Source of the DNA: Timema cristinae
Lineage: Eukaryota; Arthropoda; Insecta; Phasmatodea; Timematidae
Direction: 5' to 3'
NCBI GenBank assembly: GCA_039000515.1
Contig: JBCFYV010000012.1
Coordinates: 85,776,284 to 85,840,283, forward strand
Length of the DNA: 64,000 nt
This document shows, one piece after another, positions 55,096 to 63,956 of the stretch. Within the stretch, counting starts at the first letter, position 1; each line of letters begins with the position of its first letter. The notes beneath the pieces were generated by a model. It was not told the DNA's origin. It was given only the letters and a program-made list of their open reading frames with translations, and made no database searches. The position numbers and the translations under genes were made by a program.

Positions 55096-55924
55096 GTGGG
55101 TACGTCAGGGTGGGTACACGAGAGTGAGCACGTCAGGCTGGGTAGACTACCTGCTGCTGATACATAATTATGATTTCTCAGTGTGAAAATTCTATTACCT
55201 CTGTAGACAAATGCGTCTTCACTTCCCCGCAGTTAAATTACTCCTTTATATTCGTAAGATAAATACGTTACTAGCACCTTTAATAAAGGAACTAGTAAAA
55301 TAATTAAATATTATCAACAGGTTAATTTTCCATCTAACAGAAAAATAAGGAGTTAAAAATGTTAAAAACAATAAAAATGTAAAATAAAACGGCTTCTCAC
55401 ATATCAAATATTTTATATAAATTTCAGTTTAAAAAAATTTTCACATTTTAAACATAAATATAAAAACCCATAATTATTTTAATTTTATACAGCTCATAGC
55501 TAATATATTGTGTGCAATTTATTTACTTGGAGTATCATTGCAATAAACAGTTTCCTCCTTCCATCTCAATGAAAAGTTTGCAAGTATCACGACACTAAAG
55601 TGAGCAGCACCAACTTTTGGGAACAGACACTTTTCAAAGTTTATCGTACTCTGGCTTTCCATAAAAAAACAAATATATATTTATTTTATATCTTTTTAAG
55701 AAAAGACGTGAGCTGGGACGACAAGATATGTTTTCAGAGTAATAAATAAATCGCAGTATAATTTAAACCTATTGCTTTACGTCCTTTAGACATCGTCGAA
55801 GAAAACAGAAGTTTGACTTAAAAATGTAATTATAAAATATATAAAGAAATATAATTGAATATGTTTTACCGTCCACTAAACCTAAATTGAATAGAAGCAA
55901 CTAAAAATAAAATCCATCGAACAA

Positions 55925-56135
55925 CGTACTACCCGTACCGGTGAACAAGTGTATTGTAAGATGTCTTGGCCAGTGAATTGGAGGTTGGGGTTTGAACTTC
56001 GTTCGGGTGTAGTAAGAGGGTTTTTATTTCCTTAATTATTTCCTCTTCTCTAAATTAATGCTTGTAAATACTACCTTACTTCTTACTACTCGATTTGTGT
56101 GGATAGGTAGATAGAATGCAGTGAGACGTGGACCA
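55925..56135 (+). mobile_element. Degraded SINE-A copy in intron 1
   Basis: B-box region (tggggtttgaacttcgttcg, ggtgtagtaagagg), then eroded body (aattatttcctcttctctaa) and tail-like ending (gcagtgagacgtgg). Confidence 0.55.
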
Positions 56136-56162
56136 CACACACACACTTACATACACACATAT

Positions 56163-57544
56163 ATATTATTATTACTATTATTATTAGCACCGCGTCTTAC
56201 TACCAGTTCGGGTTATACGCACTTACGCTAATGTGTAATGGTACACTGTAAGAAAAATCTGTGGTAAAATTCCCATACATGTATTGGAAGTAATTAACCC
56301 ATACAAGTATTGAAGTTTTCCCATACACAGTCATGGGAAAAGTGCCACACGTCGGTAGTAATTTTCATGTGCTGGGTCGGTATTTTTCCCATGTTTGGAT
56401 ATGGAAAAAATACAATTTCTCCTTTATGTTGATTGTATTTTTCTTATACTTCGTTGGTATTTTTCCCATACCTGTGTATGGAAAAATTAATATTTGACCG
56501 CCATTAAGATTGTGATTTTTATATGCTTGATTGATATTTTTCCCATACCATACAAATAAAACTTATTTAGGCACTTTAAAATCTTTTTACCTACAAGTTC
56601 ACATAAGGATCACATCAGATCACTTTAAAATAATTCAGACATCAAAAAGGACTTACGCCCTTTAAATAAATAAAGTGCACTAGGGTAAAAGTGCGCTACT
56701 ATTCAGCCACTATACCACAGCCTATATTTTAAGTTAATAAAATAGTTTGGTAGGATACCTAATCTTTTTCGATATTACAAATGATACACCTATTTTACTA
56801 AGCTTTAGTCACATGTAGGAAAATGATAGCTCAATCTCTATAAAAGATGAAAACAATTTGATTCACAAAATAAACAACTGCCACGTGGTGTTTTGTTCTT
56901 ATTATAAAGTTAGGTTAAACAAGCGAAATTCTTCCATTTTTCACATCATGAATTATATTCATAAATAATTAACTTGTTCTTCACTAACTGGTGAGAAAAT
57001 ACAGCAGCAAATATACTCCTTTAACAAAAAAATTAATAATTCGATAACTTTTTTATTTACACTATGTTCTTCTCTAAACAAATATGGCGAACTTCTTTTG
57101 AACTTGAAGACAAACGTGTTTCTCTCTCTTTCTATTATAGCGCATGCGCACTGAGCTACGAATCGGTGTTCCCTATTCAAGTTGAAATTTTCCCATATAA
57201 ATGTATGGATACTTTTGGGTGCATTGGAAATGTTCGATAGACATATGGGAAAATTCCGATGTCCGTATGGTATATTTAAAAGTATGGGAGAAATACAATA
57301 TTGTTGTATGGAAAATTTATGATTATTTCTTACAGTGTAGGGTGACTGTGAGATGAAATGAAGGACCTACAGTTTTACGTGGAATCCGAACCACGGTGGA
57401 GGCCTGGCATTCCCCACATTCACAAGATGTCAGAGGTGAAGGAAGGGTTTGGTAATCAGATAAATATTTGCCGGGACCGAGGATTGAACCCCGGACTCCC
57501 AGCTCAGAAGTCCGACACCTTACCCCTAGACCACCAGGTCACCC
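56163..57544 (-). mobile_element. SINE-C copy split by a 1.09-kb transposon, minus strand
   Basis: The tail and 3' end lie at 56163-56243 ((ATT)n, agcaccgcgtcttactacca, gttcgggttatacgcactta). The remainder lies at 57338-57544 (gggtgactgtgagatgaaat, accacggtggaggcctggca, gggaccgaggattgaacccc, cccctagaccaccaggtcac). Removing 56244-57337 plus one TA restores a continuous SINE-C as seen at 60266-60560. Confidence 0.92.
56244..57337. mobile_element. Non-autonomous TA-flanked DNA transposon, 1,094 bp
   Basis: The element starts cactgtaagaaaaat and ends atttcttacagtg, a 13-15 bp terminal inverted repeat, flanked by TA on both sides (56242-56243, 57338-57339). Its subterminal 250-300 bp on each side are filled with copies of ttttcccatac/gtatgggaaaa in both orientations, likely transposase-binding repeats. 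The centre (56580-57180) is unique AT-rich sequence; the only frame (56959-57180, minus, 73 codons) has no transposase motif. TA duplication fits the Tc1/mariner (IS630) group, but the family is not identified. Confidence 0.9.
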
Positions 57545-57590
57545 ACACATATATAAACAGGTTGTATATTAATTGGTATAGAATATTCTA

Positions 57591-58124
57591 GGGGCGTATT
57601 CCCATCAATCAAAAATTAAGAAAAGTTAATATAAACATGGGCTAAGAAACTCTTAATTTTAGAGTAATTGTTTTAATGTTTTCCTCAAAGGTGAATTAGT
57701 CGTGGGTGATCATTTGAATCGCCTGCTCGATCACCAGATTTGAACCCAGTGGATTTTTAACTCTGGGGACATTTAAAGTCAATTGTGTACGCAAGGCCAG
57801 TACCTGATGTTAACGTTTAAGAGAGCGTACCGTGAATGTATGTGTTTAAATACGTAACACCTCAGGTGTATTCAATAGAGTACAAAAACAGGAAACGCAA
57901 TCTCAGAGGGCACATCGAAGCAGGAAGACGCGAATTTGTAACAAAAAGTAATGTCTTATATTGTGTTTATTTCTCTTAACTTTATCTTGTTTAGTTGCAT
58001 TGCTTCTTCTGTTGGATCGCTTATTAGTTAAACAGTAACATCCCTCCTATCTCAGAAACTAGGCCTTTCTAGACCCATGCTTACGTTAACTTTTCTTAGT
58101 GTTTGGTGGATAGGAATACACCCC
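57591..58124 (+). pseudogene. Tc1/mariner-type element with transposase C-terminal relic, 534 bp
   Basis: Terminal inverted repeats of about 57 bp (left ggggcgtattcccatcaatc, ttaagaaaagttaatataaa; right ttaacttttcttagtgtttg, gtggataggaatacacccc) are flanked by TA at 57589-57590 and 58125-58126. Inside, about 57720-57830 translates to ESPARSPDLNPVDF, a stop, then LWGHLKSIVYARPVPDVN. This is the conserved 'P-x-R-S-P-D-L-x-P-x-D-[FY]-x-L-W-G-x-L-K' segment around the last catalytic aspartate region. Later come VFNRVQ and IEAGRREF in another frame. The N-terminal DNA-binding part and first catalytic residues are deleted. Confidence 0.9.
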
Positions 58125-58624
58125 TAAAATATGTGTCATCAATTAAAATACATCCTGTGTATGTATATATATAGTCTGGTAGGAATAAACTCTTAGAAAA
58201 TTCAAACATTTTGTTTGCGGTCCATCTTGATATTACTTTACGATATTATTTGTATTATTTTATAGGTATTTATATTAACTGTAGAAAATAACAGCTGCAG
58301 ATTATATGACTTAACGTATGAATATGCGTACATTATCTTAATACATTTTGTATCTACCAAAAACGTGTACTTCTATCTAAATCAGACTTGTGTATAGTTT
58401 ACTTTCTAAGTTATCTTAGTCGTTAATTTCTCCATCGGTCTATGAACAGGGGATTTAAAAACTATATATTTTATGTAGCGTGTTGACAGTAATATTCTCT
58501 GAGCTATCCAATGGCAAATATTACTTTTCATCTCCAAGTGTCATTTTTACATTATTCGATTTTATAAAGATGTCCGTTAAACCCAAGAATCCTTTTTTTT
58601 TTACGTTCGCCATATATTACTATT

Positions 58625-58840
58625 CATCCGGTCTATAAGCATATTACACTTATAGGGTAGGAATGAGTAAAGTGGCATTTAACGGAAGTGTGCCCGTATT
58701 TGTGGGGAGAGGGAGTGGCAAACGATCTAGAGAAAACAACCCTCAGTACACCTGGTAAAGATCTGAACCCTGATCTCCAAGTCTCTGGAAAAGCAGACAA
58801 GGCACGTTTAGTCCTTGTGACTACCGTTGTGGGTGACGCC
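58625..58840 (-). mobile_element. SINE-A copy adjoining lipocalin exon 2, minus strand
   Basis: The inverted body (gtaaagtggcatttaacgga, agtgtgcccgtatttgtggg, agtggcaaacgatctagaga) and head (ctgaaccctgatctcc, gtagtcacaagg in the head start) run to about 22 bases before the exon. Its tail is eroded. Confidence 0.8.
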
Positions 58841-58862
58841 ATGGTCCTTGTTTTCGGTGCAG

Positions 58863-58993
58863 TTCCAGGGACTATGGTACGAGCTGCGCCGCCAACCCAA
58901 CGCCTTTGAGCCAGATTCTGTGTGTGTGACCGGTGACGTGGCCATTACACCCCAGGGTGGCCTCACCATCGTCAACCGCTGGTACAACACCGT
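58863..58993 (+). CDS. Lipocalin, exon 2
   Basis: Codes for residues 44-87: FQGLWYELRRQPNAFEPDS, then VCVTGDVAITPQGGLTIVNR, then WYNTV. G46-L47-W48 is the lipocalin signature at the start of the barrel, and Y49-E50 is usual in apolipoprotein D and insect/crustacean relatives. C64 is placed to form the usual disulfide with a later cysteine. The acceptor is ttttcggtgcag|TTCC (phase 0); the donor ACCGT|GTGAGTGC leaves two bases of the last codon. Codon third positions are GC-rich, unlike the flanking introns. Confidence 0.9.
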
Positions 58994-59184
58994 GTGAGTG
59001 CACCTCTCCTGATATCACTATGCCAACGGGGACTATCTACATCTCGCACATGGCTTTATATTCAAATCTAAGAATGTTTATAAATTGTAGGTGTGTCAGT
59101 AACCAACAAATTAAAGACCTCGTGTCCTCATGCCTATATGGTGAAGAGCTAGGTTAAGATGTCACACTAATCATTCTCGATAAT

Positions 59185-59262
59185 AGATGTAAGAGTAGAT
59201 TAAACTTTCTGCCAGATAAACCTTATTGTGTGGCACTATCACAGCACTATTATGTGCAAGGA
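59185..59262 (+). repeat. Solitary diverged copy of the 67-bp unit
   Basis: aagagtagattaaactttct, gccagataaaccttattgtg and tggcactatc...tgtgcaaggag align to the 67-bp unit (aggagtaaactaaactgtcc, aacagataaacgatttagtg, tggaactaatac...ggtgcaggag). It stands alone about 1.4 kb before the array. Confidence 0.6.
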
Positions 59263-59734
59263 GGCTCACCACGCGGAGGGAACTAGTGGTACCATAGTAC
59301 CGGGCCCGGGACATACAGGGGCTCTGGCCCGAGATCCAGATTCACAATAATTCTATCTCAATGGTTCGGTCAAGTCTTGTTCTTCGCTTAGAAGTGTTTG
59401 AAAGTTTTATGGAGTCTATAATTTTTGAACTGAAATTAAATTTGTTGTATAAAAATAGTTGGGTTGAAAATCAAGTTCAGTTAAAATACTTCATCATGTG
59501 CTTAATATTGCAGTGTTCAGTTAAGTTACCTATTAATTATTGTATATTACTTTTTTTTAAGTGATAACAAATTTATAGAAATGTAGAAACCAAAGTCAAA
59601 GGTTGGTTTAGAAAGAGGGGAAAGGAGCAATCTCTCTCTGGAAATAGTTTTCCCCTCCTCTATAATAATATTGTCCCTCTTTAAATTCCTCTCACTCCCC
59701 TCTAATATTATTGAATAAGAAGCTGAAAGATGGC

Positions 59735-60262
59735 TTTGTATCAAACTTCAAATAACTTATAGAAGCATCCAATTATTAAAAATATTTTGGGAAAGGACCA
59801 CTCTGAATATATTCTAAAGGCATCCAATCATCAAAATTGCCAGAGTAAGATAATTCAAAATAGCTTCTATGAGCATCCAATATTTCAAAATTTGGTGTAA
59901 GAGTCCCACTCCAATATCTTCAAGAGAAACTTAATTTTCAAAAATTTTCAAATAGCTTCTAGTCAACCAATTTTCAAATATTTTCCAGGGGAAGACCAAT
60001 TTAAATAGCTTCTATAAAAAGCATCTAATCCTAGGCGAATATCCCTCTAAATAACTTTTAGGAACAATTAGATTTCAAAAAAGTTTCAAGGACGGCTACT
60101 CCAAATAGCTTCTAGAAGAATCTAGTTTTCAAATTTTTTTCAATAGGAGACCATTCAAAATAGTTTCTAGAGTAATTCCATTTTCATAAATTTGCTGAAC
60201 AAGGAGATTTCAAATAGCTTGTAGGATTATCAAAGTTTCAAATTTTTTGGAGGGAAACGTCA
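59735..60262. repeat. Old minisatellite, about 55-60 bp units, about 9 copies
   Basis: The phrases aaatagcttctagaagcat and ccaattttcaaatatttt then ccaggggaagaccac recur with heavy divergence. Confidence 0.7.
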
Positions 60263-60265
60263 CTC

Positions 60266-60560
60266 TATTATTATTATATTATTATTATTATTAGCACGCG
60301 TCTTACTACCGTTCGGGTTATACGCACTTACGCTAATGTGTAATGGTAGGGTGATTGTGAGATGAAATAAGGACCTACATTTAACGTGAATCCAAACCAC
60401 GGTGGAACTGGCATTCCACAAATTCACAAGTTGTGATTAATAACGTCTTGTCAGAGGTGAAGGAAGGTTTGGCAATCAGATAAATCTGTGCCGGGACCGA
60501 GATTGAACCCCGGCCGCCAGCACAGAAGTCTGACACTTACCCCTAGACCACCAGGTCACA
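60266..60560 (-). mobile_element. SINE-C copy, minus strand
   Basis: (ATT)n, inverted tail (gcacgcgtcttactaccgtt, cgggttatacgcacttacgc), body (taatggtagggtgattgtga, aaccacggtggaactggcat) and head (ccgggaccgagattgaaccc, ctagaccaccaggtcaca). Continuous through taatggtagggtg, it shows the unoccupied state of the site that the 1,094-bp element entered in the other copy. Many single-base deletions give it a ragged look. Confidence 0.92.
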
Positions 60561-60664
60561 CAACGTACCTAACTTCTAGGAATTATATTTGAAAGGAGAA
60601 AACTTCACAGATAAGCATTTATGAAAAATCCAAGGGCAGTAAATCTAATTCAGGACCAGATAAC

Positions 60665-61745
60665 TTAGTTGAACTAATACCACTGTAGTCAGGAGTAAAC
60701 TAAACTGTCCAACAGATAAACGATTAGTGTGAACAATCTCACTAGTAGGTCAGGAGTACAACTAAACTGTCCAACAGATAAACGATTTAGTGTGAACTAA
60801 TACATCACTAGTAGTGCAGGAGTAAACAAAGTCTTCCAAGATAAACGATTTAGTTGGAACTAATACATCACTATAGGTGCAGGAGTAAACTAAACTGTCC
60901 AACAGATAAACGATTTAGTGTGGAACTAATACATCACTATAGGTGCAGGAGTAAACTAAACTAGTCCAACAGATAAACGATTTAGTGTGGAACTAATACA
61001 TCACTATAGGTGCAGGAGTAAACTAAACTGTCCAACAGATAAACGATTTAGTGTGGAACTAATACATCACTAGTAGGTGCAGGAGTAAACTAAACTGTCC
61101 AACAGATAAACGATTTAGTGTGGAACTAATACATCACTATAGTGCAGGAGTAAACTAAACTGTCCAACAGATAAACGATTTAGTGTGGAACTAATACATC
61201 ACTATTAGTGCAGGAGTAAACTAAACTGTCCAACAGATAAACGATTTAGTGTTGAACTAATACATCACTAGTAGGTGCAGGAGTAAACTAAACTGTCCAA
61301 CAGATAAACGATTTAGTGTGGAACTAATACATCACTAGTAGGTGCAGGAGTAAACTAAACTGTCCAACAGATAAACGATTTAGTGTGGAACTAATACATC
61401 ACTAGTATGTGCAGGAGTAAACTAAACTGTCCAACAGATAAACGATTTAGTGTGGAACTAATACATCACTAGTAGGTGCAGGAGTAAACTAAACTGTCCA
61501 ACAGATAAACGATTTAGTGTGGAACTAATACATCACTAGTAGGTCAGGAGTAAACTAAATTCCAACAGATAAACGATTTAGTGGAATCTAATACATCGCT
61601 ATAGAGTCAGTGAGTAAACTAAACTGTCAACAGATAAACGATTAGTGTGGAACTAATACATCACTATATGTTCAGGAGTAAACTAAACTGTCCAACAGAT
61701 AAACGATTTAGTGTGGAACTAATACATCACTAGTAGGTACAGGAT
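60665..61745. repeat. 67-bp minisatellite, about 16 units
   Basis: The unit is taaactaaactgtccaacag then ataaacgatttagtgtggaa then ctaatacatcactagtaggt then gcaggag. Units differ chiefly by one-base gaps at short runs (tagtaggt/tataggt, gtcc/gtc, agtgtgg/agtgtg), which may be partly sequencing error. It lies wholly in intron 2, ending about 140 bp before exon 3. Confidence 0.95.
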
Positions 61746-61884
61746 TAAAATTAAATATTCCACGGGGGAATAATGTTGTTCACTTCTTATAAAGATTGGT
61801 TCAAACTCCACATGGCTGAATAGGAGTTCACGGTGCATGATCTACTTACAAAAATAAAGCAAGCTCTCTTGTTTTGTTCATCAG

Positions 61885-61976
61885 GTCATCTCAGCACGTG
61901 CTGCTGAACGGAGTATTAAGGCGGGCTAACAACGACTCTCAAGATGGCCGACTCATCGTAAAGTTCACCAATACAA
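61885..61976 (+). CDS. Lipocalin, exon 3
   Basis: Acceptor gttttgttcatcag|GTCATC; the first base completes V87, then SSQHVLLNGVLRRANNDSQD, then GRLIVKFTNT. This is the strand C-D region of the barrel (family pattern: ...G-x-A-x-x-x-x-x-x-x-x-G-x-L-x-V-x-F). NDS at 103-105 is a possible glycosylation site. The donor ATACAA|GTTAGT leaves one base for the next exon. A typical family member needs about 75 more residues; no later exon was recognised up to 64000. Confidence 0.85.
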
Positions 61977-62766
61977 GTTAGTTTTTTCTATCGTGTTAGT
62001 TTTTACTAGCCATTTTTGGTTAAAATCTATCCTGCGTTAAAATAAATATCAATTATCCTTTACTGAATACCAATACTGAATGCTTAGTAAATTAGTCGTG
62101 CGTGGGTTAACTGACTTAATGCTTGTCCGAGCATCCACAAGGGATTTTTTTTAATACTTTATTTACTCGTATACACACGTGTGTTGGCAAACATCACCAT
62201 CTACTTTTCTAAATAAACCTTTTTTCTTTTTGAGAAAATTCTGATTTGTGGTATGATGGGATGTTAAATTTATACTATATTTAAATTGGATTATCCGTAT
62301 CTTTAGGATATCCATGATAATCTATCCTTTCACAATCCCAGCTAAACAAGAGTTGAACGGTTAAATTGCGTTAGCGTCAATTTTAGACTTGTGTTTTCGG
62401 TTTTTGACGTAATCCTTGAGACAATTTAACACAAGATGACCAAATACTAAATGAACAGACTGCGTAGAGGCCGAGAAGAATGAATATGACGTCATTATCA
62501 CTATGTTATTCGTACCTATATTTATTATTAGTACAGCGATTTAGTTCTGATTTAAAAACTGAGGTAAGTGGCTCAACGAGAGGTTACGCCTTTCCTTCAT
62601 CTAGAGATTCAATAATTGTATACATTGATTTGTTTTTAATACATGTTTGGTAAAAAAGTTGAAATTAAATAGTCATATTTTATGTAAAGAAAAGCTTAAA
62701 TGATTATTTTAATTAATTATGTTTTAAAAGCAAATTATCTTGATCATCAAAATTATAAATATACAT
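61977..62766 (+). other. Lipocalin intron 3, first part; no recognised element
   Basis: AT-rich, with a perfect TGACGTCA at 62487-62494. No repeat or exon was recognised. Confidence 0.4.
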
Positions 62767-63096
62767 TCATATATGAACAGGAAGTTTTGGTACAGGGTCC
62801 AGGTTGTAGTGTAGAATGTACAATATATGACCGTCTGGATCTGTCATTTGGTAGATGTTGATAACATGAGAGTCTAAAGGTTGAATACAGTGGTTGTGTT
62901 TTGCTTCATTGGCCAGTATTTTCTTAAAGATAAGAGTTTTTGTGTCAACTGCTCGATGAACGTATCGAGTACGAAGTTTAAATAGACGTACGTAGATTGG
63001 TGGGGAAAAAATTATGTCACAGATTTGGGGTACAGGACTTGGAAACTTTATCAAATATGCCAAACGAAGAGCGTGAAGTTCCAGAACTTGTATCAT
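62767..63096 (-). CDS. Unidentified 109-codon ORF or terminal exon, minus strand
   Basis: An open frame with ATG at 63096 and TGA at 62767-62769. Peptide blocks such as PSPVPQICDIIFSPPIYVRL, KTLIFKKILANEAKHNHCI and GHILYILHYNLDPVPKLP look like a folded, conserved protein and not like repeat translation. An in-frame stop lies 9 codons upstream of the ATG. A plausible acceptor occurs just inside (tacttttatttcatgatacaag|TTCTGG), so it may be the last exon of a minus-strand gene, or a retrocopy fragment. It lies opposite the lipocalin, in its third intron if that gene continues. No family is recognised. Confidence 0.45.
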   Translation of the reverse strand: MIQVLELHALRLAYLIKFPSPVPQICDIIFSPPIYVRLFKLRTRYVHRAVDTKTLIFKKILANEAKHNHCIQPLDSHVINIYQMTDPDGHILYILHYNLDPVPKLPVHI

Positions 63097-63680
63097 GAAA
63101 TAAAAGTAATTTGAAGATGATATTCATGAAATATGGGCATCTGACCAAACTGTCTGGAAGATTGTTTTGATGTCTTTATTAAAGTCTTCAGCAATAAGCC
63201 TGTGTATGGATTAATGATAGAACGTTCATGATGTCACCTTTGCTCTTAGTTTACCCTTAATGGCATATATGCATTTGTTTTTTCACTAAACTAATAAAAT
63301 AGTTTAATAAATAAGCTTAGGACAGTAAAATATCTTCAAGCCATTATACAACTTTTATTAAAATGTGCAATGCTTGGTCAAATCAAGATAATTAGTGTAA
63401 AATACTCGCATTTAAGTGAGCTTACCTTGTCTTAAGAGCTATTTTTGTTAGTGTTCTAAACCAATTGCTACATAGGAAACCATATGGCTTTCGGTCTGAC
63501 ATCTACCAGTGACTTCTACAATCACATGACTTTATCACAAGGTTAGACCACAAAAGTTCACAAGGCTGGTCTTTCTATAGTTTTAATATTCTAGGTACCC
63601 CAGGATGACTTCATGACAAAGTGAAAAAGTATTTTTTTTTAATATAGCTAAAACTTGTACAAATTAACTGTATATGAATA
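63097..63680. other. No recognised gene
   Basis: AT-rich, no exon or repeat seen. Confidence 0.35.
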
Positions 63681-63956
63681 GCGAAGCTTTGAAGATGGAA
63701 ATAATCTTTAGGTTACAGATATAGCCATATGATTTCTGGACAGAGTAATCGAACCCAGAACCATTGGTATAGTGCTCCAATTCTCTACCACTGAGCTATC
63801 CAGGATAGTTCTTTACTCATAAATAGAGCAATGGCGTGCTAATCCAAGGGTCCCAGGTTCGGTTCCTGTGTTCAGATGTAACTTTTCAAGTTTGCAAGTA
63901 TAATATTTGATACGACTATATCCGTAACCTAAAAATTTCCATCTTACAAGTTTCGC
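63681..63956. mobile_element. F element, near complete: divergent tRNA-like pair within inverted repeats
   Basis: Outer arms gcgaagctttgaagatggaa, then ttaggttacagatatagcca (left) and ggatatagt's complement tacgactatatccgtaacct, then aatttccatcttacaagttt (right) form an inverted repeat of about 50 bp. Inside, the minus strand at about 63740-63806 holds a tRNA-like sequence: TCCTGGATAGCTCAGTGGTA with a 5-bp ATTGG/CCAAT stem and B box TGGGTTCGATTAC. The plus strand at about 63828-63890 holds a second, decayed one (gggtcccaggttcggttcc). The two point away from each other. Neither folds as a functional tRNA. Confidence 0.7.

Larger units (their letters stand above)
55096..58862 (+). other. Lipocalin intron 1 (3,767 bp)
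   Basis: Unique AT-rich sequence fills about 55145-55920. The rest is mobile DNA: SINE-A remnant, a SINE-C split by a TA-flanked element, a Tc1/mariner relic and a SINE-A copy next to the acceptor (ccttgttttcggtgcag|TTCC). Boundaries follow from reading-frame continuity of the lipocalin motif. Confidence 0.8.
58994..61884 (+). other. Lipocalin intron 2 (2,891 bp)
   Basis: Contains a lone copy of a repeat unit (59185-59262), an old minisatellite (59735-60262), a SINE-C (60266-60560) and the 67-bp array (60665-61745). A GC-rich patch near 59270-59340 has no recognised role. Confidence 0.8.
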
